From Levilactobacillus huananensis (GTDB lineage Bacteria; Bacillota; Bacilli; Lactobacillales; Lactobacillaceae), in assembly GCF_003946145.1 (NCBI RefSeq), contig NZ_RHOC01000002.1, positions 124,001-188,000 on the forward strand: a DNA stretch of 64,000 bases, read 5' to 3'. This document shows positions 1 through 8,396 of the stretch, in pieces. The first letter of the stretch is position 1; each line of letters starts with the position of its first letter. Both the position numbers and the translations under genes were made by a program. The notes under the pieces are model-generated. The model was not told the DNA's origin. It did no database searches and worked only from the letters and a program-made list of their open reading frames with translations.

Positions 1-140
1 GTGACGATTAAGCCGTGTTTCTGAATGGCAGTAACGTGCTCCTGCCAATTATCGATCAGGGTAACTTGGTGCCCAGCATCCTGGAGCTTGACCCCGAAAC
101 GACACCCCATGGCGCCAGCACCCGCAATTGCGATTTTCAT
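1..140 (-). CDS. panE: 2-dehydropantoate 2-reductase, N-terminal part (gene runs off the left edge)
   Basis: The 46 visible residues start MKIAIAGAGAMGCRFG, a textbook Rossmann NADP-binding glycine motif (GxGxxG) at the extreme N-terminus, as in ketopantoate reductases (PanE/ApbA family). These reduce 2-dehydropantoate to pantoate with NADPH in the pantothenate and CoA pathway. The ATG at 138-140 (reverse strand) is preceded by AAGGAGTGA, a good ribosome binding site. The catalytic C-terminal domain lies outside the window, so another member of the ApbA superfamily, such as a 2-hydroxyacid reductase, cannot be excluded. The gene diverges from the S9 peptidase at 303. Confidence 0.75.
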   Translation of the reverse strand, partial: MKIAIAGAGAMGCRFGVKLQDAGHQVTLIDNWQEHVTAIQKHGLIV

Positions 141-221
141 ACTTGCTCACTCCTTATCACATTAGTTACTTTTAGTGTAGCGGTTTTCCGCTGTGGACGC
201 ACGTGAAGGCTGTAATTGCGT

Positions 222-251
222 TTGACAGGGGCCAAAGTGGGAGCGTAAGAT
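222..251 (+). promoter_or_regulatory. sigma-A type promoter for the S9 peptidase gene
   Basis: A perfect -35 TTGACA at 222-227 and a -10 TAAGAT at 246-251 are separated by 18 bp, about 50 bp upstream of the probable start codon at 303. Confidence 0.6.
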
Positions 252-302
252 AAAACGCAACCGTTTAATGAGAAAATAATGAGAAATTCAAGGAGTGGTG
301 AG

Positions 303-2267
303 ATGACCCAGAGCGTGCAAGCACAGGATTTATTTATCTTAAAATCAGTCACACAACCAATCGTGGCTGGTGATCGGATCTTCTTTGTAGAAAATAGCGT
401 CGATCAGGCCAGTAATGCGTATCGAGCGGAGGTTCGCGGTGTGAGTGACGGCGAGACCTGGCCGGCTGGAAGCATTGGTGATCAGAACACCCGACCGGCG
501 GTGGCCGGTCAGCGGCTTTACTTTGCCGCGAAGGTCGGTCAGGCCAAACCACAACTTTTTACAACGGCGCTCAATGGTGGTCAAGCGCTGGCGGTGACGC
601 TCTTAATGCCAGACCAAGCGGTCAGCACCGTGTTAGCGAGTGAGGACCAGCAGACAATCTTTTTTAAAACAACTGAGACCACGGAACAACCTAAATTCCT
701 GAAGACCGAGACTTTTCCACAAACGCGGCACATTTCTCGTTTGGTTAATAAAGCTGATGGTCACGGTTGGCTGCCACAACACGCGGTCTATCGTGTCTGG
801 CGTTATCGGCCGGAGACGGATCAGCTGCGAGAGGTTTTGAGCCAGGGGACGGACTTTGAGTTAACCAGTGCCAGTGCGGATGGTCGCTGGCTCACCTTGA
901 TTCAAGATAGTCAGCCGGATAACGACCGAGACTTCACTCGCCACGCCTATTGTTTGGATACTGCCGTTCACGAGCAAATCGATCTGACCAGTGACCTTAA
1001 AGGCCAGGTAGCGGATGCCACGATCTCCGCCGATGGTCGCCGAGTGCTTGTCGTGGGTAACGATGGATCGCATGGGTTACATACGGTGGCTAACGTTTAT
1101 ATTTCCAATCGAGAGACCGGAGAGTTAGTCAATCAGACAGCATCTTTGGATGCAGACCCCGTGCCGGAATTTGCGGCTGATTTTGCTCAGAATCCAAGTG
1201 GTAAATTGGCACAGTGGCTGGATGGCCAGCACTTTGTCTTTACCGCAGCCTTTCATGGGCATAGCCAACTTTACGTTGGGGATGGTGAACGGGTTCGCTT
1301 ACTGGATAATCAGGCAAGAGAAATCGTTGATTTTGCGGTTATCGATGATGATTCTGTGGTTCTCGCCGTTTCTGCACAGGATCGGCCCAGCTTGTTAGTT
1401 CGGCACACACTGAGTGATAGTAATGAACGGATTCTGGTGAATCCTAACGCTGCTTATGAAGATACGCATGTTTACGCGCACCCGAAGCATTTCAACTTTG
1501 AGGCCACTGATGGTCAGGACTTGGAAGGGTGGTACCTTCCAGCCCAAACGACTGCTAAGAAGACGCCAGTCCTACTCTACGTTCATGGGGGACCACATGC
1601 GAACTACGGGGAGACCTTCTTCCATGAGTTCCAGGTACATGCCAGTCGCGGGTATGGCGTCGTTTTCTTCAATCCCCGGGGCTCAACCAGCTACGGTCAG
1701 ACCTATCAGGACGCAGTGATCGGTCACTACGGTGAGCACGATTATCGCGACGTGATGAGTGGCTTGGACGTGGCGCTCGCGAAGTTTCCCGAATTAGATG
1801 CCGACCGGCAATACATAGCTGGTGGCTCATACGGAGGGTTCATGACCACTTGGGCCGTGGGACACACGACACGCTTTGCCGCAGCAGTTGCCCAACGGTC
1901 TGTGACCAACTGGATTAGCTTGTTTGGGACCAGTGATATTGGGTTCTACTTCAATCCGGATGAATTGGCTGGGGATCTCTTCGATGAAGGCGGTGTGAGT
2001 GAGTATTGGCAACGTTCGCCACTCGCTTATGCTCAGAATGTGACGACGCCAATTCGGCTATTACATGGTGAGTGGGACATGCGTTGCCCAATTAGCCAAT
2101 CCGAGGAGTTCTTTACGGCGGTTAAACGGCACGGGGTCGATGCCGATATGATTCGCTATCCTCAGAGCTTTCATGGGGTGTCGCGTCATGGGTTACCAAG
2201 CCTCCGAGTTCAACGAATAGATGATATGACAGCGTGGTTTAATGCGCATCCATCAGTTAAAAAGTGA
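303..2267 (+). CDS. S9 family serine peptidase (prolyl oligopeptidase / acylaminoacyl-peptidase type)
   Basis: A cytosolic serine peptidase expected to cleave short peptides. The N-terminal two thirds has the repetitive blade pattern of a beta-propeller (for example the TSASADGRW and TISADGRRV strands). The C-terminal third is an alpha/beta hydrolase domain. The catalytic triad is visible: Ser about residue 509 in GGSYGG, Asp about 592 in HGEWDMRCP, His about 624 in SFHGVSRHG. The in-frame ATG at 279 lacks a ribosome binding site, whereas the ATG at 303 follows AAGGAGTG by about 7 bp, so 303 is preferred (654 residues). The length is normal for the family. There is no signal peptide. The gene is monocistronic, with its own promoter and a terminator directly downstream. 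The substrate is not predictable from sequence. Confidence 0.9.
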   Translation: MTQSVQAQDLFILKSVTQPIVAGDRIFFVENSVDQASNAYRAEVRGVSDGETWPAGSIGDQNTRPAVAGQRLYFAAKVGQAKPQLFTTALNGGQALAVTLLMPDQAVSTVLASEDQQTIFFKTTETTEQPKFLKTETFPQTRHISRLVNKADGHGWLPQHAVYRVWRYRPETDQLREVLSQGTDFELTSASADGRWLTLIQDSQPDNDRDFTRHAYCLDTAVHEQIDLTSDLKGQVADATISADGRRVLVVGNDGSHGLHTVANVYISNRETGELVNQTASLDADPVPEFAADFAQNPSGKLAQWLDGQHFVFTAAFHGHSQLYVGDGERVRLLDNQAREIVDFAVIDDDSVVLAVSAQDRPSLLVRHTLSDSNERILVNPNAAYEDTHVYAHPKHFNFEATDGQDLEGWYLPAQTTAKKTPVLLYVHGGPHANYGETFFHEFQVHASRGYGVVFFNPRGSTSYGQTYQDAVIGHYGEHDYRDVMSGLDVALAKFPELDADRQYIAGGSYGGFMTTWAVGHTTRFAAAVAQRSVTNWISLFGTSDIGFYFNPDELAGDLFDEGGVSEYWQRSPLAYAQNVTTPIRLLHGEWDMRCPISQSEEFFTAVKRHGVDADMIRYPQSFHGVSRHGLPSLRVQRIDDMTAWFNAHPSVKK

Positions 2268-2279
2268 CTGAAAATGAGT

Positions 2280-2316
2280 CGTTAGTTCCGTTATTAATGG
2301 AAACTAACGGCTTTTC
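2280..2316 (+). terminator. rho-independent terminator after the S9 peptidase gene
   Basis: An inverted repeat (CGTTAGTTCC paired with GGAAACTAACG, allowing one bulge) is followed by CTTTT. Confidence 0.65.
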
Positions 2317-2478
2317 GTGGTAAAGAGAGGAATCCCGTTATTATAAGGTTTGCAACCGATGTTGCCCGTGATACGGGCGCAACTAGCCCGGGCAAAGTGC
2401 GTGATGGATGCCTTTATTTGCTAGTCGCCCCCGGGGGTCTCGACTATAATGTGAGTTAATTAAAAGGGGATGGAGACA

Positions 2479-2811
2479 ATGGAAAATGTATTTAGTCAGC
2501 AGTTAGTGAAGATTCGTCGTCGCCAAAATATGTCTCAGGAACAGTTAGCAAGTCAGTTATTTGTCTCACGACAATCAATTTCAAAATGGGAACAAGGGGA
2601 AACATCTCCAGATATTGGAACGCTGGTTAAACTGGCCAATTTATTGCAGGTTGATTTGAATGAATTGGTTAGTGGTGACGCAATGGGAGCAAGCGATCGT
2701 CATCATGAGGAACCACAACAAAGTCAAATGGCGATGAATTTCTGGGAGTTCCTGTCAAATAACTGGTGGACGGTCATCCCGATCTTGGGAATTGTGTGGT
2801 TGATGCGTTGA
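2479..2811 (+). CDS. XRE-family HTH regulator with a C-terminal membrane segment
   Basis: A 110-residue protein. Residues about 8-62 form a classical Cro/CI helix-turn-helix (SQEQLASQLFVSRQSISKWE), followed by a short polar linker (HHEEPQQSQ). The last about 20 residues are hydrophobic with several tryptophans (FLSNNWWTVIPILGIVWLM), suggesting a membrane-anchored regulator. The ATG at 2479 is chosen over 2470 because AAAAGGGGA lies about 8 bp upstream of it. A -10 TATAAT is at 2445-2450. A G/C palindrome (about 2427-2440) just upstream of the -10 could be an operator. It stands alone, so the target genes are unknown. Confidence 0.8.
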   Translation: MENVFSQQLVKIRRRQNMSQEQLASQLFVSRQSISKWEQGETSPDIGTLVKLANLLQVDLNELVSGDAMGASDRHHEEPQQSQMAMNFWEFLSNNWWTVIPILGIVWLMR

Positions 2812-2828
2812 GCAGTCTTGACTGACTA

Positions 2829-2871
2829 GAGAGTCTTGTTGACCGGAACTTGGTTGGCAAGGCTCTTTTCT
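2829..2871 (+). terminator. terminator after the XRE regulator
   Basis: The arms AGAGTCTTGTTGACC and GGTTGGCAAGGCTCT pair with a few G-U pairs and are followed by a T-rich run. Confidence 0.55.
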
Positions 2872-3013
2872 TGGTTGGCATGAAGTTTATAGGGGGTGTC
2901 CGGCGTTATCGTGTAAGACGGGATCGTCGCTCGCACGGGTGCTGGCAGTCTCTGAGACGTGTTTATTGCGACAGGTCCCTAGTCGGTTCAGGGAGATGCT
3001 GATCAGCAAAAAA

Positions 3014-3045
3014 AATCCCCCATCGCGACGAACGATGGGGGACAC
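3014..3045 (-). terminator. strong terminator of the NlpC/P60 gene
   Basis: On the minus strand a perfect 9 bp stem (CCCCCATCG / CGATGGGGG) with a 7-nt loop is followed by eight T residues. Confidence 0.85.
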
Positions 3046-3081
3046 AGTCTATTTACTTATGAAGGTTAGTCAAAGTTGAAA

Positions 3082-3555
3082 TTATTTAACGTTTGCTACG
3101 CGAGCGTAACCAACAGCGTGCCACCATGGGGCGTGAACCTTTTCAGTCACAACACCACGGTTTTGAGAATCAATCATCTTACCGCCACCAACGTAAAGGC
3201 CAACATGAGAGATGGAGTGCTTTGAACCACCGAAGAAGACCAAATCACCCTTCTTGATGTGCTTGTAACTAACGTGCTTGTAGTGGTTGTATTGGGCTTG
3301 GGCAGTCCGTGGAATAGACTTGCTACCACCCTTTTTGTAAACGTACTTGGTAAAGCCAGAGCAATCGAAGCGGGAAGGACCCACTGAGCCCCAACCATAA
3401 GGCTTACCTAATTGCTTCTTGGCAACCTTGTGTAATTTGCTGTAGGAAATCGTCTTTGCGGATGCACTGACCGGTTGGGTCAAGGCAAAACCTGCCAGCA
3501 CGAATGCGGCCATGGCGATCAGGGATAATGCAATTTTAGCTAACGTCTTCTTCAT
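3082..3555 (-). CDS. secreted NlpC/P60 peptidoglycan hydrolase
   Basis: A 157-residue exported protein. A signal peptide (MKKTLAKIALSLIAMAAF..., probable cleavage after VSASA near residue 33) leads directly into a single NlpC/P60 cysteine peptidase domain. The catalytic Cys is in FDCSGF, the His in HVGLYVGGG, and the third polar residue lies near the WWHAVGYAR strand. Such enzymes cut D-gamma-Glu-diamino acid bonds in wall peptides. There is no LysM or other cell wall-binding domain, so the protein is a minimal catalytic form. The ATG at 3555 is chosen over an upstream TTG because the GAGGAG ribosome binding site would overlap the TTG. A strong terminator follows and the gene is monocistronic. 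Confidence 0.88.
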   Translation of the reverse strand: MKKTLAKIALSLIAMAAFVLAGFALTQPVSASAKTISYSKLHKVAKKQLGKPYGWGSVGPSRFDCSGFTKYVYKKGGSKSIPRTAQAQYNHYKHVSYKHIKKGDLVFFGGSKHSISHVGLYVGGGKMIDSQNRGVVTEKVHAPWWHAVGYARVANVK

Positions 3556-3715
3556 AAATGTAAACAAACTCCTCTTTTTTAATTAGTATTTTTAGTTTTG
3601 AAAACTTGTTCCGTTCGATTCAACAGAACTAATACTATCAGGGAGTTGTTACAGAAGTGTCTCAAACGAATATCAATCACGTTAAAGGTAGCGTTAAGCT
3701 TTGCAACATTCTCGA

Positions 3716-4672
3716 TTAATCAGCTGAATAGACATGGGGGAAACGTTGGTATGACGCTATTTCAGGGGACAAAATAATTTGTTGCAAACGTCGCGATTGA
3801 CGGGACTGAAAAGTGAGCTTTTTTTGCTCTAAATTGAAAATTGCGCGGTAATGTGTGTAATTATGGTTGGATTGCCCCTGTCTTTTCGGATCAAATGGGA
3901 GGCTAACCTCTGCTAACCATTGGAAGATTTCACGAGTGATGAGCGTGTCATTCTCGGCGATTGGGGTCCCCCAACGACGAATTGCCATGTGAATGAAGCG
4001 ATCGGTGGGAATGGTTTTGGCTGGTAACGGCCGACCTGACGCAATGAATTTTTTGGCAACTTGAATGGTTTCGGAGGTAAAATCGTCGCCAGATACGCCA
4101 AGATAGCGGTTGAGATTTTTTAAGTGGATAGCCAGTGTTGGGGTATTGGTGAGAATGCCGGCCGAATCGATCTGGGATTGAAGCGGACCGCCAGTGGGTT
4201 CAATGACGATCGTTTGCCCGGTGGGATCGCTTAGAATCCAGTGGAAGGGATACACGGTCGTCGCTTGGCCCCAACGGCGGTTGAGAAGTGTGACCCGCGG
4301 AAGATCGGCGATAACTTCGGCTAAAGTGGCATGTTCACCTAAGGCCCAGGTGATGAAGTCCTGGGGCCCCAGGTTAATCTGACCGATGATTGGTTGGTCG
4401 ACGTAGGTTGCAGCACCAGGCAGATACAGTTCGGCGCAGCTCAAACCGGTCTCGTTGACACCGTCCCCGAGGAGAAAGGCATGGTCATCACTAGCTTGAC
4501 GACCACCGCCCAGCATGGCGTACTGGCTAGTTCGCGTGGAGCCAACGGCTGGCTGCCAGTGATACCATCGGGGTAGAAAGAGGGGGCGCCAAGGTGTAGT
4601 GGTTGGAAAATCCATTGTTCGGCCAAAAAAATGGTGGGCAGACGCGGTGGTATAGGTTAGACTAGTACACAC
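3716..4672 (-). CDS. choloylglycine hydrolase family Ntn hydrolase, penicillin V acylase-like
   Basis: A 318-residue cytosolic Ntn hydrolase translated from GTG (AAAGGAGG, 8 bp spacing). The nucleophile Cys2 becomes Cys1 after Met removal. In mature numbering the family residues Arg17 and Asp20 (in FGRTMDF) and Asn175 (in ILTNTPT) are present, with an Arg in DRFIH near position 224 matching the conserved Arg228. Position 82 is Tyr (AELYLPG). From known family structures, Tyr82 is typical of penicillin V acylases and Asn82 of bile salt hydrolases. The most likely activity is therefore amide hydrolysis of penicillin V or N-acyl-homoserine-type or N-acyl amino acid substrates rather than efficient bile salt deconjugation. 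The gene stands alone. Confidence 0.85.
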   Translation of the reverse strand: MCTSLTYTTASAHHFFGRTMDFPTTTPWRPLFLPRWYHWQPAVGSTRTSQYAMLGGGRQASDDHAFLLGDGVNETGLSCAELYLPGAATYVDQPIIGQINLGPQDFITWALGEHATLAEVIADLPRVTLLNRRWGQATTVYPFHWILSDPTGQTIVIEPTGGPLQSQIDSAGILTNTPTLAIHLKNLNRYLGVSGDDFTSETIQVAKKFIASGRPLPAKTIPTDRFIHMAIRRWGTPIAENDTLITREIFQWLAEVSLPFDPKRQGQSNHNYTHYRAIFNLEQKKLTFQSRQSRRLQQIILSPEIASYQRFPHVYSAD

Positions 4673-4825
4673 AGGGAACGCCTCCTTTCTAAGATGAGAG
4701 CTACCCTCAGTATAACTTAATTTTCGCCGCTGTGGCTTGTATTCCCGGCGTGAATCTCGTAAGCTAATAGAGAACAGAAATACCCATAATAGAGGGGTCT
4801 ATTTTTGGAAGGGAATTGGGAAACT

Positions 4826-5452
4826 ATGAAATCAACTTGGAACTTAGTGGGGATGACCTTGTGGGTCCTAGTCCTGGTCGCGTTGGTCTGGATGGTCCAC
4901 GACATGCGGGTTCGCCGCATTCACCTTATCGTGACGGAACATCACAGCTTTTCGTGGCGTAATTTCACCATTTCGACTGTTGAGTTAGTGGTGTGGCTGT
5001 TGTTCTTTGGTGGAATGAGTTACACGACGTTCTTTCAAAATGTGAACCAGTTGGGCAATCGAGTCAGCGAAACGACGCGATATGAACCCCTGGTAATCAC
5101 CACGGGAACTAGTAATGGCTCCGCTTATTATGTTGTGGTCCACAACAGTGACGGTCAAAAACCGGTCCAACAGTATACGTATCTGACCGAGGGCGAAAAA
5201 TATCAGGTTAACAGTACGAATGCGACGGTTGCGACAGGGAAGAAGGCCATTAATCTGCCAGCCTCGGCCTACCGATGGGACGAGAAGAAGGTCAAAAAGT
5301 ATGATCAACGACACCAGAAGGCTTGGGTCGGGGTCATCGAGACGACCTACAAAAAGTCCTTCGTCAATGGAATTGGGTTGCATGCCGGCCGATTGGCCAA
5401 TCGCTTCACGTTGATCCGGATTCCGGATCATTCATTTATGTTAAAGGAATAA
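4826..5452 (+). CDS. membrane protein of unknown function (LVIS_2131-like)
   Basis: A 208-residue protein with two N-terminal membrane segments (about residues 6-24 and 45-66). A soluble domain of about 140 residues follows, probably extracellular, containing beta-strand-like stretches (PLVITTGTSNGSAYYVVVHN). I recall a lactobacillus family of this length and layout named LVIS_2131, but this is from memory only and no function is known. The ATG at 4826 is preferred over the TTG at 4805 because a purine-rich GAAGGGAA stretch lies upstream. A strong terminator follows 6 bp after the stop codon, so it is transcribed alone. Confidence 0.7.
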   Translation: MKSTWNLVGMTLWVLVLVALVWMVHDMRVRRIHLIVTEHHSFSWRNFTISTVELVVWLLFFGGMSYTTFFQNVNQLGNRVSETTRYEPLVITTGTSNGSAYYVVVHNSDGQKPVQQYTYLTEGEKYQVNSTNATVATGKKAINLPASAYRWDEKKVKKYDQRHQKAWVGVIETTYKKSFVNGIGLHAGRLANRFTLIRIPDHSFMLKE

Positions 5453-5458
5453 TGAGTT

Positions 5459-5494
5459 GTAGCCGAGACCTTAACGTCTCGGCTATTTTTGTGT
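5459..5494 (+). terminator. strong terminator
   Basis: A perfect stem TAGCCGAGAC / GTCTCGGCTA is followed by TTTTTG. Confidence 0.85.
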
Positions 5495-5637
5495 CTCGCA
5501 GCTTGTCTTGGCCACTTAGTGTGGCGATAACTGACTTATGAAGGCCAACCGGAAACGTGCAGTGCCTCCAAACTGGTGACGTGGGTCTCGTTCGGGTGTT
5601 GCGAGTCTGATTCATTTAGTTTGCAGAAAAAAGTTAA

Positions 5638-5684
5638 AATAGGTATCAAACGATTATCTTCAAGATAACTGTTTGATACCTATT
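5638..5684. repeat. long near-perfect palindrome (47 bp)
   Basis: The arms AAATAGGTATCAAAC / GTTTGATACCTATTT continue through a short mismatch into TTATCTT / AAGATAA, giving a hairpin of about 22 bp with a 1-nt loop. It lies alone between the terminator at 5494 and the convergent gene ending at 5781. It may be a bidirectional terminator or a remnant of a short mobile hairpin element. Confidence 0.7.
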
Positions 5685-5780
5685 TGTAGCTGAGAGATAA
5701 AGTTATGGACTCAGTATGACTAACGAGCGAGCATGTGGTGAGTCCGACAAACCGTGACCTGACGCTTAAAGCAAGGCCAA

Positions 5781-6353
5781 CTAGGCTCTTTCATCTAACT
5801 GATAGTCGTTAGGATTTGCCGCCAAGGGGCCGTAGTCGTCCATCTGGCTGTCGCGGTAGTCCCACCATTCATTGCTGTAGCCCACGAAGCCAGCCGCAGT
5901 CATGGCATCATCTAGGATGCGATAATGATGTTCTTGGATCGCCGTACGGCGGGCGTCACGATGGGCGGCTGCCGTGAAATCATCGAACGGGGTTTGCATG
6001 TCGAGTTCATTGCCGTTCAAGTCACAGAGCGTGAGGTCAAAGGTCACGCCTTTCTGATGTGAGAAGTTAGGGTTGGGTTTTGCAACGAAAGCCGGGTCCG
6101 GGTAGACTTCGAAGAGCCGCTCCTGAGCTGTCACAGGACGATAAGCATCCCAGACCTTAAGCCGATAACCTTGGTTACGGAGTTGTGCACTGGCAGTCAC
6201 GAGCTTCTTAGCCGTACCAGTACGAGCGATGGCGGTAGTAAAGTCGTAGACAATTTGGCTGGTAAAGTTATTTGTGGTGGCGTAGCGCAGGTCGACTAGG
6301 ATGCTGGGATCTAGCGCTTGAATATTGCTAAAACCAGTTTCGAGTTGAGACAT
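5781..6353 (-). CDS. D-alanyl-D-alanine dipeptidase-like protein (VanX/DdpX, peptidase M15D)
   Basis: A 190-residue cytosolic protein. Family landmarks are LVDLRYAT near the N-terminus, AYRP (the transition-state Arg), the zinc motif SHQKGVTFD (SxHxxGxxxD, first two ligands His and Asp), and the C-terminal EWWDY. In VanX the last motif is EWWHY, with Glu as catalytic base and His as third zinc ligand, so this protein has Asp where His is expected (bases 5856-5870). The role would be hydrolysis of D-Ala-D-Ala or related dipeptides in wall turnover. The Asp could still ligate zinc, or activity could be changed. The ribosome binding site GGAGGTG supports the ATG at 6353. There are no van genes nearby, so vancomycin resistance is not implied. 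Confidence 0.82.
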   Translation of the reverse strand: MSQLETGFSNIQALDPSILVDLRYATTNNFTSQIVYDFTTAIARTGTAKKLVTASAQLRNQGYRLKVWDAYRPVTAQERLFEVYPDPAFVAKPNPNFSHQKGVTFDLTLCDLNGNELDMQTPFDDFTAAAHRDARRTAIQEHHYRILDDAMTAAGFVGYSNEWWDYRDSQMDDYGPLAANPNDYQLDERA

Positions 6354-6431
6354 GGGGCACCTCCAATAAGAATTATGTTCAGTATATCGGGTTTGTTATC
6401 GAAAAGCTTGTGAAAAGGCTTACCGATGACA

Positions 6432-6464
6432 CAAAAAAGAAGCCCGATTAGTGACCGGACTTCC
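6432..6464 (-). terminator. terminator of the MarR-nnrE transcript
   Basis: On the minus strand GAAGTCCGG pairs with CGGGCTTC (with one bulge) and is followed by TTTTTT. Confidence 0.7.
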
Positions 6465-6572
6465 CGTCAAGAAACACGAAAGTCACTCAGCTTTCGCATC
6501 ATCTAGTGTCGCATATTTTAAGGCCCACCTGGCATGATTAGGTGGGGTTAGGATCGTTGCATAACCAAGTGT

Positions 6573-7223
6573 TTACCGCGCATGCTCAAGATGATCTTGC
6601 GCATAAATCCCAATGTCGGCAACATGAACCGTCCCACTGTGACGTTTTCCAGTAGCCGTCAGCAGGCCGATCTTGTTGTAGGCCATAGTGACCGTACTGT
6701 CGGCAACGACGGCGACGCCCATGACCTCACCGGTGTCGGCATTGATGCCTGACGGTACATCGATAGCAACGGTCTTGGCATCGGCGGCATTGATCGCATT
6801 GATGGCGTCGGCGAACTTACCGTGAACCTCGCGGGAGAGGCCTACACCGAAGATAGCGTCGATGATGACCGTCGCATTGACCACGTGGTTCAGGTCAGTG
6901 GTAAATGGAATGTGATAGTAGTTGGCAATCTTGAGCTGTTGTTGCGTCTGAGGGGTCGCCTTATCGGGGTCGCCCAGCAAGTAGACCTCAACGTCAATGC
7001 CCCGGATGTGTAGGAGGCGAGCGACTGCAATACCGTCACCACCATTGTTACCAACGGCGGCGACGACAACGACACGGCTGAGATCGAAATCGTCATTTAA
7101 AATGTTATTGAACGTTGCCAAGGCGGCGCGCTCCATGAGAACCAACGCGGGAATACCGATCTCGTTTGTGGTGTGCGCGTCGTAGCGTTGGGCTTCGGCA
7201 ATGGTAATGGCTTTACTCATCAT
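6573..7223 (-). CDS. nnrE: NAD(P)H-hydrate epimerase
   Basis: A 216-residue YjeF_N domain protein that interconverts R- and S-NAD(P)HX so that the matching dehydratase can repair the damaged cofactor. Visible landmarks are the N-terminal MERAA helix, the VGNNGGDGIAVARLL nucleotide-binding loop, IIDAIFGVGL (metal/phosphate site), and VAIDVPSGINADTG. It is the stand-alone epimerase form: there is no C-terminal dehydratase (NnrD) domain, and no nnrD is seen nearby. AAGGAGG lies upstream of two consecutive ATGs at 7223 and 7220. The gene follows the marR gene by 29 bp on the same strand and is probably co-transcribed with it. Confidence 0.9.
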   Translation of the reverse strand: MMSKAITIAEAQRYDAHTTNEIGIPALVLMERAALATFNNILNDDFDLSRVVVVAAVGNNGGDGIAVARLLHIRGIDVEVYLLGDPDKATPQTQQQLKIANYYHIPFTTDLNHVVNATVIIDAIFGVGLSREVHGKFADAINAINAADAKTVAIDVPSGINADTGEVMGVAVVADSTVTMAYNKIGLLTATGKRHSGTVHVADIGIYAQDHLEHAR

Positions 7224-7252
7224 TGATCCCCTCCTTAGGTGGGTATGAGAAC

Positions 7253-7708
7253 TTATGAGTGCTGTTCCGTGACTGGACCGGATTGCAGAACCCGACTCGA
7301 GAGATACTGGAGTTGGGTGGTGATGCTGGCATAGTCAAAGTCAGCATCTGGGGTCACCTGTTGCCACCAATCATGTAGGACGGCAATGGCCTGTGTAACT
7401 AATCTCTGGCCGGCCTCAGTGAGGGTCAGTCGACGGTTACGACGGTCATGGGGGTCAGTTTCTTTTTCAATCAAGGACAGTTTAACTAGATGTTGAACCA
7501 TTCGAGCCATCAGGCCTTCATCAACAGCCATGGTCCAAGCTGCCTTGCGTTGATTTAACTGACTAGTTTCGGAAACGAGCACTAATAAGTAGAATTCAGT
7601 GATATTTACCGGCATCGCATCGGCTTCCAGAATCTGGTTCATCGCCCGCTGAAATTGCCGGTGGAGAATGGCCAAATTCGTGGTAAAGTCTAGTATCGAG
7701 TCTTCCAT
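7253..7708 (-). CDS. MarR-family transcriptional regulator
   Basis: A 151-residue winged-helix protein. The recognition region spans about residues 55-85, and the wing DPHDRRNRRLTLTEAGQ is diagnostic for MarR. The ATG at 7708 follows AGGAGG by 6 bp and is preferred over an upstream in-frame start. It is the first gene of a two-gene unit with nnrE, which it may control. No clear operator palindrome was identified. Confidence 0.85.
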   Translation of the reverse strand: MEDSILDFTTNLAILHRQFQRAMNQILEADAMPVNITEFYLLVLVSETSQLNQRKAAWTMAVDEGLMARMVQHLVKLSLIEKETDPHDRRNRRLTLTEAGQRLVTQAIAVLHDWWQQVTPDADFDYASITTQLQYLSSRVLQSGPVTEQHS

Positions 7709-7846
7709 GAGCCACCTCCTCAATCGTCGTTATGGTGCTTACTCTTAGTTTACACCAGATCGTCAATGGGGATGAAGTCAGCCACTTATCTGGGACAAAG
7801 AAGTGCTAGAATAGCAGTAAACCTAATTTATGGGAGGCACTATCGC

Positions 7847-8173
7847 ATGTACATTCAAATTCCAACTGATATGGATGAGGTTCAAATGCGTCAGTTACAA
7901 TTGAAGCAACAAGGGGAGACCTGGAGTGAGGATCAGATTATTCATCAGGCCGTTCTGGATACCTTCCAGGCATACTTGGATCAGATCGAAGATGGCCACT
8001 ATGACACGGCAACCTGGCATGGTGAGGCTTTGATCGTGACGGATATCAATGGGGATCAGACCGCTACGGTTCAGCCACAGGGAGCCACATTCATTGCGGA
8101 TTTTCGTAAGGATGCCGATCAGATGTCTTCCGATCTGGAGCAGGCGGCTATTAAGGCGGCCGGTGCTCGCTAG
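7847..8173 (+). CDS. small conserved-looking protein of unknown function
   Basis: A 108-residue acidic, soluble protein starting MYIQIPTDMDEVQMRQL. The first half is predicted helical, the second half beta-rich (ALIVTDINGDQTATVQPQGATFIADF). GGGAGG lies 8 bp upstream of the ATG at 7847, which favours this start over an upstream ATG at 7766. I do not recognise the family. It ends 45 bp before the tRNA-Arg gene and is therefore the last chromosomal gene before the integrated element. Confidence 0.6.
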   Translation: MYIQIPTDMDEVQMRQLQLKQQGETWSEDQIIHQAVLDTFQAYLDQIEDGHYDTATWHGEALIVTDINGDQTATVQPQGATFIADFRKDADQMSSDLEQAAIKAAGAR

Positions 8174-8218
8174 AAAATTGGCCATTTGATAATTTTTGTA
8201 CTAAAATAGAGGTGTTGT

Positions 8219-8290
8219 GCGCCCTTAGTGTAATGGATAGCACATGAGATTTCGGTCCTCATGATCCGAGTTCGACTCTCGGGGGGCGCA
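8219..8290 (+). tRNA. tRNA-Arg (anticodon TCG)
   Basis: The 72-nt sequence folds as a cloverleaf: acceptor GCGCCCT/GGGGCGC with one G-U pair, D stem GTGT/GCAC, anticodon loop TTTCGGT with TCG reading CGA, T stem CCGAG/CTCGG with loop TTCGACT, discriminator A, and CCA not encoded. The last anticodon stem pair is A-C. Its 3' end faces a decayed integrase gene, so it is the likely attachment site of the adjoining element. Confidence 0.9.
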
Positions 8291-8396
8291 ATTGTGGTCG
8301 TGAATAGCCGTGATAGAACGTGATAAACGTTGCTATTACGGCTTTTTTTGATAATGATAGAAGCGGATTAATTAAGGGACAAAGCTAAACCAGAAG

